This document shows, piece by piece, positions 1 to 5,766 of a stretch of DNA of 47,654 nucleotides. Origin of the DNA: a virus; IMG/VR virus record IMGVR_UViG_3300048925_000304, positions 1 through 47,654 of that record. One strand, given 5' to 3'. Under the pieces are notes generated by a model. It was not told the DNA's origin. It was given only the letters and a program-made list of their open reading frames with translations, and did not search any database. Position 1 is the first letter of the stretch, and every line of letters begins with the position of its first letter. The translations under genes and the position numbers were made by a program.

Positions 1-74
1 CGTTCATCCCGCAACTTCGCGGGCGATTGTCGCTCGACGCGGCTCCCGTCCTTCGCGAAGTTGCGGGATGAACG
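1..74. repeat. Fold-back inverted repeat at contig start
   Basis: Bases 1-21 are the exact reverse complement of 54-74, a perfect 21-bp inverted repeat with a 32-base loop. The right-hand copy of this region (47529 onward) is preceded by different sequence, which keeps the minus-strand gene open. Bases 1-17 are therefore most simply a chimeric or assembly fold-back. A hairpin telomere is an alternative, but no protelomerase-like gene was recognised. Confidence 0.75.
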
Positions 75-143
75 TGGTGTCGTTCACTGCGGCGCGCCCG
101 AAGCGGCTTTCCCGGATATGATGCGTTCGGCAGAACGCCTCGA
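18..143. repeat. Terminal direct repeat, left copy
   Basis: These 126 bases are identical to 47529-47654. Joining the ends through the repeat restores one uninterrupted 65-residue minus-strand gene, so the molecule is circular, circularly permuted or terminally redundant. The repeat length alone cannot separate a physical terminal repeat from an assembler overlap. Confidence 0.95.
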
Positions 144-165
144 TGTCGTTGAGAAGGTCGTCCAT
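18..165 (-). CDS. Small HTH-like DNA-binding protein (N-terminal part, spans contig join)
   Basis: First 49 codons of a 65-residue protein whose remainder lies at 47479-47654. It begins MDDLLNDIEAF and continues with SRFGRAAVNDTTFIPQLREGR, which reads like a compact helix-turn-helix (FGR...V.D..F...LREGREP). That pattern is common in small alphaproteobacterial and phage regulators. The chosen ATG at 165 lies 6 nt downstream of a -10-like box and has no Shine-Dalgarno. It is the first gene of the long leftward operon and diverges from the predicted repressor across two operators, a Cro-like position. Function is inferred from position and the weak HTH pattern. On this contig copy the frame is corrupted below base 18 by the terminal artefact. 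Confidence 0.6.
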
Positions 166-171
166 CCCGGA

Positions 172-201
172 CTTATGCGACGGATATATCCGTCGCGTCA
201 A
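172..201 (-). promoter_or_regulatory. Leftward promoter with operator in its spacer
   Basis: On the minus strand TTGACG (196-201) is followed 18 bp later by CATAAG (172-177). The palindrome at 179-194 fills the spacer almost exactly, as expected for a repressor-blocked promoter. The start codon at 165 follows the -10 box by 6 nt, so the transcript would be leaderless or nearly so. The same arrangement occurs at 1067-1096. Confidence 0.6.
179..194. promoter_or_regulatory. Operator palindrome 1
   Basis: Perfect 16-bp palindrome GACGGATATATCCGTC between the divergent HTH-like gene and the repressor. It is one of four related sites in the first 1.1 kb and sits inside the leftward promoter spacer. 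Confidence 0.75.
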
Positions 202-210
202 GATGTGGGT

Positions 211-226
211 GACGGATATATCCGTA
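211..226. promoter_or_regulatory. Operator palindrome 2
   Basis: GACGGATATATCCGTA, differing from the perfect site in the last base. It lies 16 bp from operator 1, about one and a half helical turns, and 30 bp upstream of the repressor start at 256. It overlaps TAAATT (224-229), a possible -10 for the repressor, so autoregulation is plausible. Confidence 0.7.
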
Positions 227-255
227 AATTGTCGCAGCCTATCTCGGTATGGGAT

Positions 256-705
256 ATGCTGGGTGTGGCAAATCAGGGATTCGACTTAGATCTAATCGTC
301 TCGGTGCTCGCGAATGCGACCGCACCAGGGGCATCCTTTTCGCAACGTTCGCTCGATGCGACTGCCAAGGTAACCCGCGGCACGGTTGGGGAAATTATTC
401 GGGGCAAGATTCGCAACCCGTCCACGCAGGTCCTATCGGCACTCGCGGGCGCGCTCGGCGGCGATCTTTCAATGTTCGGATTGGCAGAGGAGCGGGTGGA
501 CCCTCCTACTGAAGGCGAACTTGAAGCCGCGCTGTTGGACTTGCTCCCGGATATGCCTCGGGGAGGGCCGGACAAACGCGCGCGATTTCTTGCCGAAGGT
601 GTCGCACGCGTTCTGCGGCTTCCTCCAGCTCGGACAGCCATCGCTCTGGCGAGCCAACGGACCTCAAGCGAAGAAGCCGCTCCTCCTCCCGGGCCCACCA
701 GGTGA
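256..705 (+). CDS. Predicted phage repressor, XRE-like HTH
   Basis: Predicted 149-residue regulator. Residues ~30-65 (RSLDATAKVTRGTVGEIIRG ... VLSALAGALGGD) fit an XRE/C1-type helix-turn-helix: a turn helix, a recognition helix, then a conserved hydrophobic helix. The remainder (PTEGELEAALLDLLP ... RARFLAEGVARVLRLP) is helical and may mediate dimerisation. No LexA-type peptidase motif is evident, so SOS autocleavage is not supported. The frame is open back to 61, but the operators at 179-226 lie in that extension, so the ATG at 256 is preferred despite lacking a Shine-Dalgarno. It sits between two operator pairs. The C-terminal ~200 bases are also open on the other strand (506-790). Confidence 0.62.
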   Translation: MLGVANQGFDLDLIVSVLANATAPGASFSQRSLDATAKVTRGTVGEIIRGKIRNPSTQVLSALAGALGGDLSMFGLAEERVDPPTEGELEAALLDLLPDMPRGGPDKRARFLAEGVARVLRLPPARTAIALASQRTSSEEAAPPPGPTR

Positions 706-790
706 GCTTGATATTCGCGACAGCGCACGACCTCACGCAGTTGTAGCAACCAACTTCGCACGCAGGCGCGGACAAGATCGACTCGGACAT
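506..790 (-). CDS. Possible 94-residue protein antisense to repressor 3' end
   Basis: Begins MSESILSAPACEVGCYNC from an ATG with a good upstream GGAGAA. It has a Cys pair, then a charged, probably helical or coiled-coil stretch (WAREEERLLRLRSVG ... LEEAAERVRHLRQEI). Codon third positions are GC-rich over 590-790 and weaker below, so perhaps only the first two thirds evolved as coding sequence. It overlaps the repressor 3' end by 200 bases. Either both genes are real, the repressor is shorter, or this is a shadow with a fortuitous ribosome site. No family recognised. Confidence 0.35.
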   Translation of the reverse strand: MSESILSAPACEVGCYNCVRSCAVANIKLTWWAREEERLLRLRSVGSPERWLSELEEAAERVRHLRQEIARVCPALPEAYPGASPTARLQVRLQ

Positions 791-814
791 AATGTTCTCC
801 GTTCGTTCTCGTCT

Positions 815-828
815 TAGGAATTTTCCTA
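815..828. repeat. Short palindrome between divergent genes
   Basis: TAGGAATTTTCCTA: 6-bp arms around a 2-base centre, midway between the minus-strand start at 790 and the plus-strand start at 852. It could be a regulator site but is unlike the TGACGGA operators, and it is short enough to occur by chance. Confidence 0.3.
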
Positions 829-851
829 TTTGGCAAGGGGGATGATTCGAC

Positions 852-1037
852 ATGGATTTCGGCAAGGTTTTGCTGGCGGTTTGGAACGGCCCGTTCCACG
901 TCGGGCCGCTGGTACGTCCGGTTAGCGTTGGCGACGCCATAATGACTATCTGCCAAACTGCCTGGAGAGCGGCTGTTGTCGTGGCCGCGATCTTTATCTG
1001 CATCCTCGCGATTGTGGCGACCGTCGAACACTGGTGA
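852..1037 (+). CDS. Small single-pass membrane protein
   Basis: 61 residues. Residues ~36-57 (WRAAVVVAAIFICILAIVA) form one clear transmembrane segment after a short soluble N-terminus, with no cleavage site visible. The start is supported by AAGGGGG about 10 bases upstream. It lies between the repressor and the operator/promoter of the rightward operon, so it may be expressed in lysogeny. Small membrane proteins in this position are often superinfection-exclusion factors. That role is inference only, and no family is recognised. Confidence 0.6.
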   Translation: MDFGKVLLAVWNGPFHVGPLVRPVSVGDAIMTICQTAWRAAVVVAAIFICILAIVATVEHW

Positions 1038-1042
1038 AAAAA

Positions 1043-1060
1043 TGACGGATAATTCCGTCA
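1043..1060. promoter_or_regulatory. Operator palindrome 3
   Basis: TGACGGATAATTCCGTCA: 7-bp TGACGGA/TCCGTCA arms around TAAT. It lies 12 bp from operator 4 and just upstream of the -35 box of the rightward promoter. Confidence 0.75.
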
Positions 1061-1066
1061 AAGCTA

Positions 1067-1096
1067 TTGACTGACGGATATATCCGTCGTTATACC
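1067..1096 (+). promoter_or_regulatory. Rightward promoter of accessory/integration operon
   Basis: TTGACT (1067-1072), an 18-bp spacer, then TATACC (1091-1096). Operator 4 (1073-1088) fills the spacer, so repressor binding would exclude RNA polymerase. The first downstream gene, with GGAGG at 1121-1125, starts at 1131. The design matches the promoter at 172-201. Confidence 0.65.
1072..1089. promoter_or_regulatory. Operator palindrome 4
   Basis: TGACGGATATATCCGTCG, containing the same perfect 16-bp palindrome as operator 1, located between the -35 and -10 boxes of the rightward promoter. Confidence 0.75.
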
Positions 1097-1130
1097 ACCT
1101 CCAACGCCCACCCTGGGCTTGGAGGATGAG

Positions 1131-1706
1131 ATGGCGAACGTCGAGAAGTTCGAAGTCCGGAACCGCTGGACGAACAAGGTCCAGTTCACCGCTGAAATCA
1201 CCTGTGCGCCGGATGCTACGATCGGTGTGAAGCTCGGCCTGGCGATCCGCTGGGCTGCTCGTCGCGATAACGGTGCCGACCTGCGCGATGCCGACCTGAG
1301 CGGTGCCGTCCTGCGCGGTGCCGTCCTGCGCGATGCCGACCTGCGCGATGCCGTCCTGCGCGATGCCGTCCTGAGCGGTGCCGACCTGCGCGATGCCCCC
1401 AAGATCGAGAACATCCACCAGAAGGTCTATGCGGCGGCGTCGCAGCCCGGCGCTCTCGATATGGGCGATTGGCATCGCTGCGAGACGACCCATTGCCGCG
1501 CCGGGTGGGTCACGCACCTTGCAGGTGATGAGGGCCGCGCACTGGAAGATCGCATCGGGACCCCGGCTGCGGCGTCGCTGATTTATCTCGCCAGTGATCC
1601 CGCCATCGACCGCATCCCGGACTTCTACTGCTCCAACGAGACCGCGCTCGAAGACATGAAGCGCCTTGCCGATCTGGAGGCCGCGCGCACCACCCCCGCC
1701 GCCTGA
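1131..1706 (+). CDS. Pentapeptide-repeat protein
   Basis: 191 residues. Residues ~46-88 hold about eight A(D/V)LxG-type pentapeptides (GADLRDADLSGAVLRGAVLR...), the signature of a right-handed quadrilateral beta-helix. The rest is N-terminal beta-rich sequence and a C-terminal alpha/beta part with His/Cys residues (WHRCETTHCRAGW). Some family members mimic DNA (MfpA/Qnr bind gyrase), but the block here is short and that role is not shown. A start at 1119 is possible, but GGAGG at 1121-1125 fixes the ATG at 1131. It is the first gene behind the repressed rightward promoter. The coding repeats form a 15-bp-period tract prone to slippage. Confidence 0.8.
   Translation: MANVEKFEVRNRWTNKVQFTAEITCAPDATIGVKLGLAIRWAARRDNGADLRDADLSGAVLRGAVLRDADLRDAVLRDAVLSGADLRDAPKIENIHQKVYAAASQPGALDMGDWHRCETTHCRAGWVTHLAGDEGRALEDRIGTPAAASLIYLASDPAIDRIPDFYCSNETALEDMKRLADLEAARTTPAA
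1267..1395 (+). repeat. 15-bp tandem repeat tract encoding pentapeptides
   Basis: Tandem units of the type tgcgcgatgccgacc/gtcc repeat with a 15-bp period and few substitutions. The near identity at nucleotide level points to recent expansion or gene conversion rather than ancient repeats. Confidence 0.75.
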
Positions 1707-1709
1707 CCT

Positions 1710-1742
1710 CAGACCGTGCCGCATCCCCGGCGGCACGGTCTG
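1710..1742 (+). terminator. Strong intergenic hairpin, possible attenuator
   Basis: CAGACCGTGCCG (1710-1721) pairs perfectly with CGGCACGGTCTG (1731-1742) around a 9-base loop, directly after the pentapeptide gene. No U-run follows, so it is not a classical terminator. It may attenuate transcription or protect the upstream mRNA end. A similar hairpin occurs at 6299-6330. Confidence 0.55.
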
Positions 1743-1769
1743 GGGAATTCAGTTTCCTTGGAGATTGAG

Positions 1770-2060
1770 ATGGGACAGCATCCCCAGCTTCATAAGCGCT
1801 CAGCAACGGTCGAGTTCGACAAGACGTGGTTCGCGCGTCCGCTGGACTGGTCGCTGCGTATCGTTGGCCAGTCGCTCGGCGGCTACGGCTTCATCGACCA
1901 TTCCGCCCGCAGCATCCCGACGTCTCGGTACGGGACCCGCGCGGATGCCGAACGCGCCGCTGCGATCTGGATCGAGACGGGCCTGACCCCGGCGTACCAG
2001 ACCGACGAGCGAGTGGCTGAGGTGCGTGCGCAGGCTGCTGCTGTGAAGGTGGCGGCGTGA
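1770..2060 (+). CDS. Hypothetical phage protein
   Basis: 96 residues from an ATG preceded by TTGGAGATTGAG, almost the same leader as the pentapeptide gene. Tryptophan- and arginine-rich N-terminal half (WFARPLDWSLRIVG), then ERAAAIWIETGLTPAYQTDERVAEVRAQ. No family recognised. A frame extension to 1716 crosses the hairpin and is rejected. Confidence 0.65.
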   Translation: MGQHPQLHKRSATVEFDKTWFARPLDWSLRIVGQSLGGYGFIDHSARSIPTSRYGTRADAERAAAIWIETGLTPAYQTDERVAEVRAQAAAVKVAA

Positions 2061-2317
2061 TGGGCGCTCCTCATCATATTCGCAATCTGAAGCGAGCCGA
2101 TTTCATGGCGTGGCTTGAGAATGCGGGAGCATCCCTCGCTGAACCGACCAACCCCTTTGAGGTCGTGCGCTATCGCATGTGGTGCGAGGGCGACACTTCG
2201 AGGCCGTCAACGCACATCGTCTACAAGCGCAAAAACGACACGCTGACCTGGGCCGGACAATCGCGCACTCACTACGATCGCTTTCTCGCCGCCCGCGAGA
2301 CTGGCGGTGCTAAGTGA
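2060..2317 (+). CDS. Hypothetical phage protein
   Basis: 85 residues; its ATG shares one base with the upstream stop (TGATG), showing translational coupling. Contains ADFMAWLENAGASLAEPTNPFEVVRYR followed by beta-type sequence ending THYDRFLAARE. The compact single-domain pattern resembles small phage proteins of unknown function. Confidence 0.7.
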   Translation: MGAPHHIRNLKRADFMAWLENAGASLAEPTNPFEVVRYRMWCEGDTSRPSTHIVYKRKNDTLTWAGQSRTHYDRFLAARETGGAK

Positions 2318-2631
2318 GCGCGGGTCATACGCTGGGGCCGTGGCAATCCGAGGACATCGGGCCAAAATCTCGCCCTAACGAACGGCCTTGGGTGGGGCGC
2401 CTGAAAGAGGGGCACTATACGGCGCTTGCTTGCGGCGATACCCAAGGCGAGGCGATTGCCAACGCCCGCCTGATCGCCGCCGCGCCTTGCATGGCTCGCG
2501 ACCTTCAGAGCGCATGGGCAGTCTTGTCGCTGATCCTCGAAAACGGGTGGGTACCCGAACAACACCGCGCGCCTGTTGAGCAGTGCCGGGACAATGCTGC
2601 CGGAACGCTGGCCAAGGCTCGCGTCCAATGA
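2314..2631 (+). CDS. Small phage protein of the GPW...NARLIAAAP type
   Basis: 105 residues, GTG start overlapping the upstream stop. Opens with HTLGPWQ and carries ANARLIAAAPCMARDL, a motif frequent in small phage proteins encoded near recombination genes. Predicted helical C-terminus. Function unknown in the family as I know it. Confidence 0.7.
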   Translation: MSAGHTLGPWQSEDIGPKSRPNERPWVGRLKEGHYTALACGDTQGEAIANARLIAAAPCMARDLQSAWAVLSLILENGWVPEQHRAPVEQCRDNAAGTLAKARVQ

Positions 2632-2951
2632 CCGCGCTCTCCATCTCCGAGGTGCTTTCGCGCGCCGCTGATCTTCTGGCGAAGGACGGCGCGTGGAGCG
2701 GCGGCGGGTCCTATCATAGCGGTGGCGGCTGCCATTGTACCGCTTTGGCGATCGATCACGTTGCTGGCGATATTGGGAATCCTGACGGCGAGCGCGCGCG
2801 CAAGTTCTTCGCGAACTTCTTGGGCCTCGCTGGCGGCTTCGTGGAAACAACCGCGATCTACCGCTGGAACGACGACCCCGAGCGCACCCAAGCCGAGGTA
2901 GTCGCGAAGCTGCGGGAGGCCGCCGAGCTGGCACGGGAGCAGGGGCTTTGA
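2628..2951 (+). CDS. DUF6197-like protein
   Basis: 107 residues, ATG overlapping the upstream stop. Features typical of DUF6197: AADLLAKDGAW, then a Gly-rich, Cys/His-containing segment (GGCHCTALAI), then WNDDPERTQAEVVAKLREAAELA at the C-terminus. Members occur in phages and actinobacteria without known function. The family call is from memory of that pattern. Confidence 0.65.
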   Translation: MTALSISEVLSRAADLLAKDGAWSGGGSYHSGGGCHCTALAIDHVAGDIGNPDGERARKFFANFLGLAGGFVETTAIYRWNDDPERTQAEVVAKLREAAELAREQGL

Positions 2952-3268
2952 CCGCCCCGATCCCCGAGCCGCTGGTCGAGCGCATGGTGGCGTTGGTGCG
3001 AGGCATCCATGCATCCGGCAGTCTCTCCTACGCGAAGGAGGTCGAACACCTCTACATCGAGGCGTGCGAGATCGCAGCGACCCTGGCACCGGATATGGCC
3101 GCCATTCGCGAGATCTTTGCCGAGGAGTTTCCGGAGAGCTTGTCCGGCGCAGGGCCGGATCGTGCGCGCTTAATCGCCGCTGGGCAGAACGACGATTTCT
3201 GGGAAATGCGGGTTGCCCGTAAGGCATTCGAGGCCGGGCGATCCTTCGAGCGGAAGGCCGGCCAATGA
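2948..3268 (+). CDS. Hypothetical phage protein
   Basis: 106 residues from TTG overlapping the upstream stop (TTGA). Mostly helical: EPLVERMVALVRGIH ... HLYIEACEIAATLAPDM ... MRVARKAFEAGRSF. The rare TTG fits the overlapping-stop pattern of this operon. No family recognised. Confidence 0.65.
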   Translation: MTAPIPEPLVERMVALVRGIHASGSLSYAKEVEHLYIEACEIAATLAPDMAAIREIFAEEFPESLSGAGPDRARLIAAGQNDDFWEMRVARKAFEAGRSFERKAGQ

Positions 3269-3465
3269 CCGCCACCCGCCAAGCCCAGCAGGCCCGCCTG
3301 CTCGAAGCGCCCATGCCGGTGCGGTCGATCCTGAACGCAATGGACGCGCACCGGGAGCGGATGATCGCGATTCAGTCAGAAGCATATCCCGACCATTGGA
3401 GCGCCGCCGAGCGCCGCGAGATGGCGGAACAGCATCTTTTCGGAGGTTCGAATGAGCGAGGGTAA
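3265..3465 (+). CDS. Hypothetical small helical protein
   Basis: 66 residues, ATG overlapping the upstream stop. Helical and charged (QQARLLEAPMPVRSILNAMD ... WSAAERREMAEQHLF). Its last codons overlap the next gene's start at 3452. Function unknown. Confidence 0.6.
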   Translation: MTATRQAQQARLLEAPMPVRSILNAMDAHRERMIAIQSEAYPDHWSAAERREMAEQHLFGGSNERG

Positions 3466-3802
3466 TCTTCGGGCGTGCTCAGCACCCAACTCGTACGAGG
3501 GCAAGGTCTGCTCGTCGGTGAAGTGCGACAACGGACACGCGATCCACGTCTATGAGGGGTCGCTCGCCGAAGCCATAGCCGCCTGGAACACCCGCGCCGA
3601 CGACTGGCAGGATATCGCGACGGCGCCGAGGGATGGGACGAGGTTCGATGTATGGGTGCCAGCAGGCGGGGGCTATCGGGTAACCGAACTGCGCGCTACC
3701 TCTCAAGGAAGCCTGATCGACAAGCGCGGCTGCCTTGCTGATCTTCCGTGTTGGCCCACCCACTGGCGCCCGCTCCCCGCAGCTCCGCAGGTGTCGGCAT
3801 GA
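3452..3802 (+). CDS. Lar-like zinc-ribbon remnant fused to DUF551-like domain
   Basis: 116 residues. Residues ~8-50 resemble Lar-family (restriction-alleviation-like) zinc ribbons: cysteines at C9, C20 and C25, then the hallmark SLAEAIAAWNTRA. The ribbon looks degenerate, with too few CxxC pairs. Residues ~51-110 (WQDIATAPRDGTRFDVWV ... WPTHWRPLP) match the DUF551 pattern of a tryptophan near the start, PxDG and a terminal HWxPLP. Both families are common in phage accessory operons. GGAGG at 3441-3445 supports the start. Restriction alleviation cannot be claimed from the degenerate ribbon. Confidence 0.65.
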   Translation: MSEGNLRACSAPNSYEGKVCSSVKCDNGHAIHVYEGSLAEAIAAWNTRADDWQDIATAPRDGTRFDVWVPAGGGYRVTELRATSQGSLIDKRGCLADLPCWPTHWRPLPAAPQVSA

Positions 3803-4113
3803 GCGATATGCGCACTTTCGTGGTGGACGTGACCCAGCGGGTTACGATCAGGCTCGACGCCGCCAAGTTCGACGAGGAATTCGCCAAGGAATTCAATTCC
3901 TACATCACCGACTTCGGCCTGCCCAGCGATGTTCTCGACGACATGCTCGACAACCACGCTGAGCATCTTGCCCAGATGCAGGCGCGGGGCGTGGTTGAAC
4001 TCGATTCCTACTCGGGTGAGTTTGTAGAGGGTTACGGCCCTTCCAAGGAAATGGGCATCTCCGCAACCACGGACTGGACCGAGACTGAAATTGTCTCGCG
4101 AGACGCAGCATGA
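3799..4113 (+). CDS. Hypothetical phage protein
   Basis: 104 residues, ATG overlapping the upstream stop. Begins with a beta strand (MRTFVVDVTQRVTIRL), then helical acidic sequence (KFDEEFAKEFNSYITDFGL, DDMLDNHAEHLAQM). Resembles small phage proteins with a beta-alpha fold, but no family is recognised. Confidence 0.65.
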   Translation: MSDMRTFVVDVTQRVTIRLDAAKFDEEFAKEFNSYITDFGLPSDVLDDMLDNHAEHLAQMQARGVVELDSYSGEFVEGYGPSKEMGISATTDWTETEIVSRDAA

Positions 4114-4388
4114 CCACGCGCGAAGAGCTGCTTGGGCTGGCGGGGCGGGTGGATGCGGCCACACTCGCAGACAACTCGCTGGACGTTCTAGTCGAAATCG
4201 CCCTGTTTGAGCCAGCGAGCGATTACTCTGCTGTACGCGCCAATGCCGCCGGCACGAAGGTCATATACACCCGCGAGAGCGGCGTGGAATCGACATTCTG
4301 GGCCTTTGATTGGACCGCGAGCCAGAACAAGGTTTCGACCATCGCCGCCCTCCGCGCCCGCGCTGCGCAGATCGGGGGTGGGTCGTGA
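4110..4388 (+). CDS. Hypothetical phage protein
   Basis: 92 residues, ATG overlapping the upstream stop. Pattern LLGLAGRVDAATLADNSLDVLVEIAL, then SESTFW-like beta sequence and a helical C-terminus (VSTIAALRARAAQIG). This organisation recurs in phage proteins near recombination genes; function unknown. Confidence 0.65.
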   Translation: MTTREELLGLAGRVDAATLADNSLDVLVEIALFEPASDYSAVRANAAGTKVIYTRESGVESTFWAFDWTASQNKVSTIAALRARAAQIGGGS

Positions 4389-5062
4389 TCACCTATCACC
4401 GCGATGTCGAGCAGGGTTCGATCGAGTGGCACAATCTCCGTTGCGGCATCCTTACCGCGTCCGAGATGAAGCTCGTGATCACGCCGTCGCTGAACATCAG
4501 CAAGAACGACAAGGTCAAGACGCACTTCTATCATCTCGCGGCTCAGCGGGTGACCAAGTACGTCGATCCGCACTTCGAGAGCTACGACATGGAGCGTGGC
4601 AAGTTCGACGAGGAACATGCCCGTGCGAAGTACGCCGAGGAATATGGCGAGGTCGAAGAGTGCGGGATCGTCACGAACGATAAGCTCGGCTTTGTCATCG
4701 GCTATTCGCCGGACGGGCTGCCCATCGACGGGCTGCTTGAGATCAAGTCCAGGCTGCAGAAGCTGCAGATGCAGACGCTGGTCGAGTTCGTCGCAAAGGG
4801 CACGATCCCGCCTGATTTCCTGATCCAGTGCCAGACCGGCCTGTTCGTCGCGGATGATCGGGAATGGCTCGATTTCACGAGCTACAGCGGTGGCATGAAG
4901 ATGGCGACGGTGCGGTGTTACCCCGACCCGGTCATTCAGGAAGCCATCGGCAATGCCGCCTGCGATGCCGAGCGCCAGATCACTCAGATCCTCGAAACTT
5001 ACCAAGAGCTGGTCGCGTCCGACGCGCGGCTCGTCGATACGGAAAGGTTGATTTACCTATGA
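4385..5062 (+). CDS. YqaJ-type viral recombinase (lambda exonuclease fold)
   Basis: 225 residues from a GTG overlapping the upstream stop. It belongs to the YqaJ/lambda-exonuclease group, which degrades one strand of DNA ends for single-strand annealing. Visible motifs: QGSIEWHNLRCGILTASEM (residues ~10-28), MERGKFDEEHA (~69), and the nuclease core SPDGLPIDGLLEIKSR (~108-123) with metal-binding D110/D115, E119 and catalytic K121. QCQTGLFVADDREWLDF follows. Length is normal. The next gene starts inside its stop codon, as is typical of exonuclease/annealing pairs, so the two probably act together in recombination and repair. Confidence 0.88.
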   Translation: MITYHRDVEQGSIEWHNLRCGILTASEMKLVITPSLNISKNDKVKTHFYHLAAQRVTKYVDPHFESYDMERGKFDEEHARAKYAEEYGEVEECGIVTNDKLGFVIGYSPDGLPIDGLLEIKSRLQKLQMQTLVEFVAKGTIPPDFLIQCQTGLFVADDREWLDFTSYSGGMKMATVRCYPDPVIQEAIGNAACDAERQITQILETYQELVASDARLVDTERLIYL

Positions 5063-5766
5063 GCACTCTCGCAGAAGCGCTTGCGCCTCGGTCGGACCAG
5101 CTCAACGCTGACGACCTGATTGCAGGTCCGCGCGTACTCAAGATCACCAAGGCCCGCATCTCCAAGGAAGACCGCGCGACCAAGATCGTCCTCAACTTCG
5201 AGGGTGACAATGGGAAGCCGTGGAAGCCCTGCAAGACGATGGGCCGCGCGATGGTGATGGCGTGGGCAATCACCGCCGAAGAGCAGTTCGTCGGCAAGTC
5301 GGTGCGGGTCTATCGCGACCCTACCGTCCGATTTGGCGACCAAGGCGAAGTCGGTGGAATCCGCATCAGCCACATGTCGCACATCGACAAGCCGGTGAAC
5401 GTCAAGCTCACCGTGTCGCAGAGCAAGAAAGGCATGTTCACCTTCCACCCGCTGGTGACCGACGTTCCGAAGCAGGAAGCCGAAGACCGCGCCGCTGGCT
5501 GGGCTGCTGGTTTCATCCGGCACGTCTCGAAGGTGGACAGCCTCGATGCCCTGACCGCGTTCCAGGCTCAGCATCAGCCGCGGATCGACGACCTTCGCAC
5601 GAAGCGCCCCGAACTGGCGGATAAGGTAGCCGATGCCCTGACGCGCCGGGCCGATGAACTGTCGGGCAATGATTTCGACGACTTCCCCCTCACCGAATCC
5701 AACCCCACCGCCGCCGAGGGACGCCCGGACGAGGAGCGGGGCGAGACTTTGCAGGGAGGTGAGTGA
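5059..5766 (+). CDS. Probable recombination partner of YqaJ exonuclease
   Basis: 235 residues, ATG overlapping the exonuclease stop. N-terminal ~120 residues are beta-rich (GPRVLKITKARISKEDRATK, IVLNFEGDNGKPWKPCKTMG, SVRVYRDPTVRFGDQGEVGGI), suggesting an OB-like or annealing fold. The rest is helical with a disordered acidic tail (DDFPLTESNPTAAEG...), as in SSB-type proteins. I do not recognise RecT, ERF or Redbeta motifs. A single-strand-annealing or ssDNA-binding role is inferred from coupling to the exonuclease and from the acidic tail. Confidence 0.6.
   Translation: MSTLAEALAPRSDQLNADDLIAGPRVLKITKARISKEDRATKIVLNFEGDNGKPWKPCKTMGRAMVMAWAITAEEQFVGKSVRVYRDPTVRFGDQGEVGGIRISHMSHIDKPVNVKLTVSQSKKGMFTFHPLVTDVPKQEAEDRAAGWAAGFIRHVSKVDSLDALTAFQAQHQPRIDDLRTKRPELADKVADALTRRADELSGNDFDDFPLTESNPTAAEGRPDEERGETLQGGE

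Noticed and set aside
1-74. Hairpin telomere of a linear plasmid-prophage
   Set aside because: The right end has no matching inverted repeat, the ends overlap directly, no protelomerase was recognised and an integrase with attP is present.
1267-1395. Tandem repeats resembling a CRISPR array
   Set aside because: 15-bp units without spacers, in frame, encoding pentapeptides.
273-1736. 487-codon minus-strand frame over the immunity region
   Set aside because: It is the antisense of the pentapeptide gene and the repressor; its sequence is low-complexity (repeated GIAQDGIAQ) and crosses two promoters and four operators.
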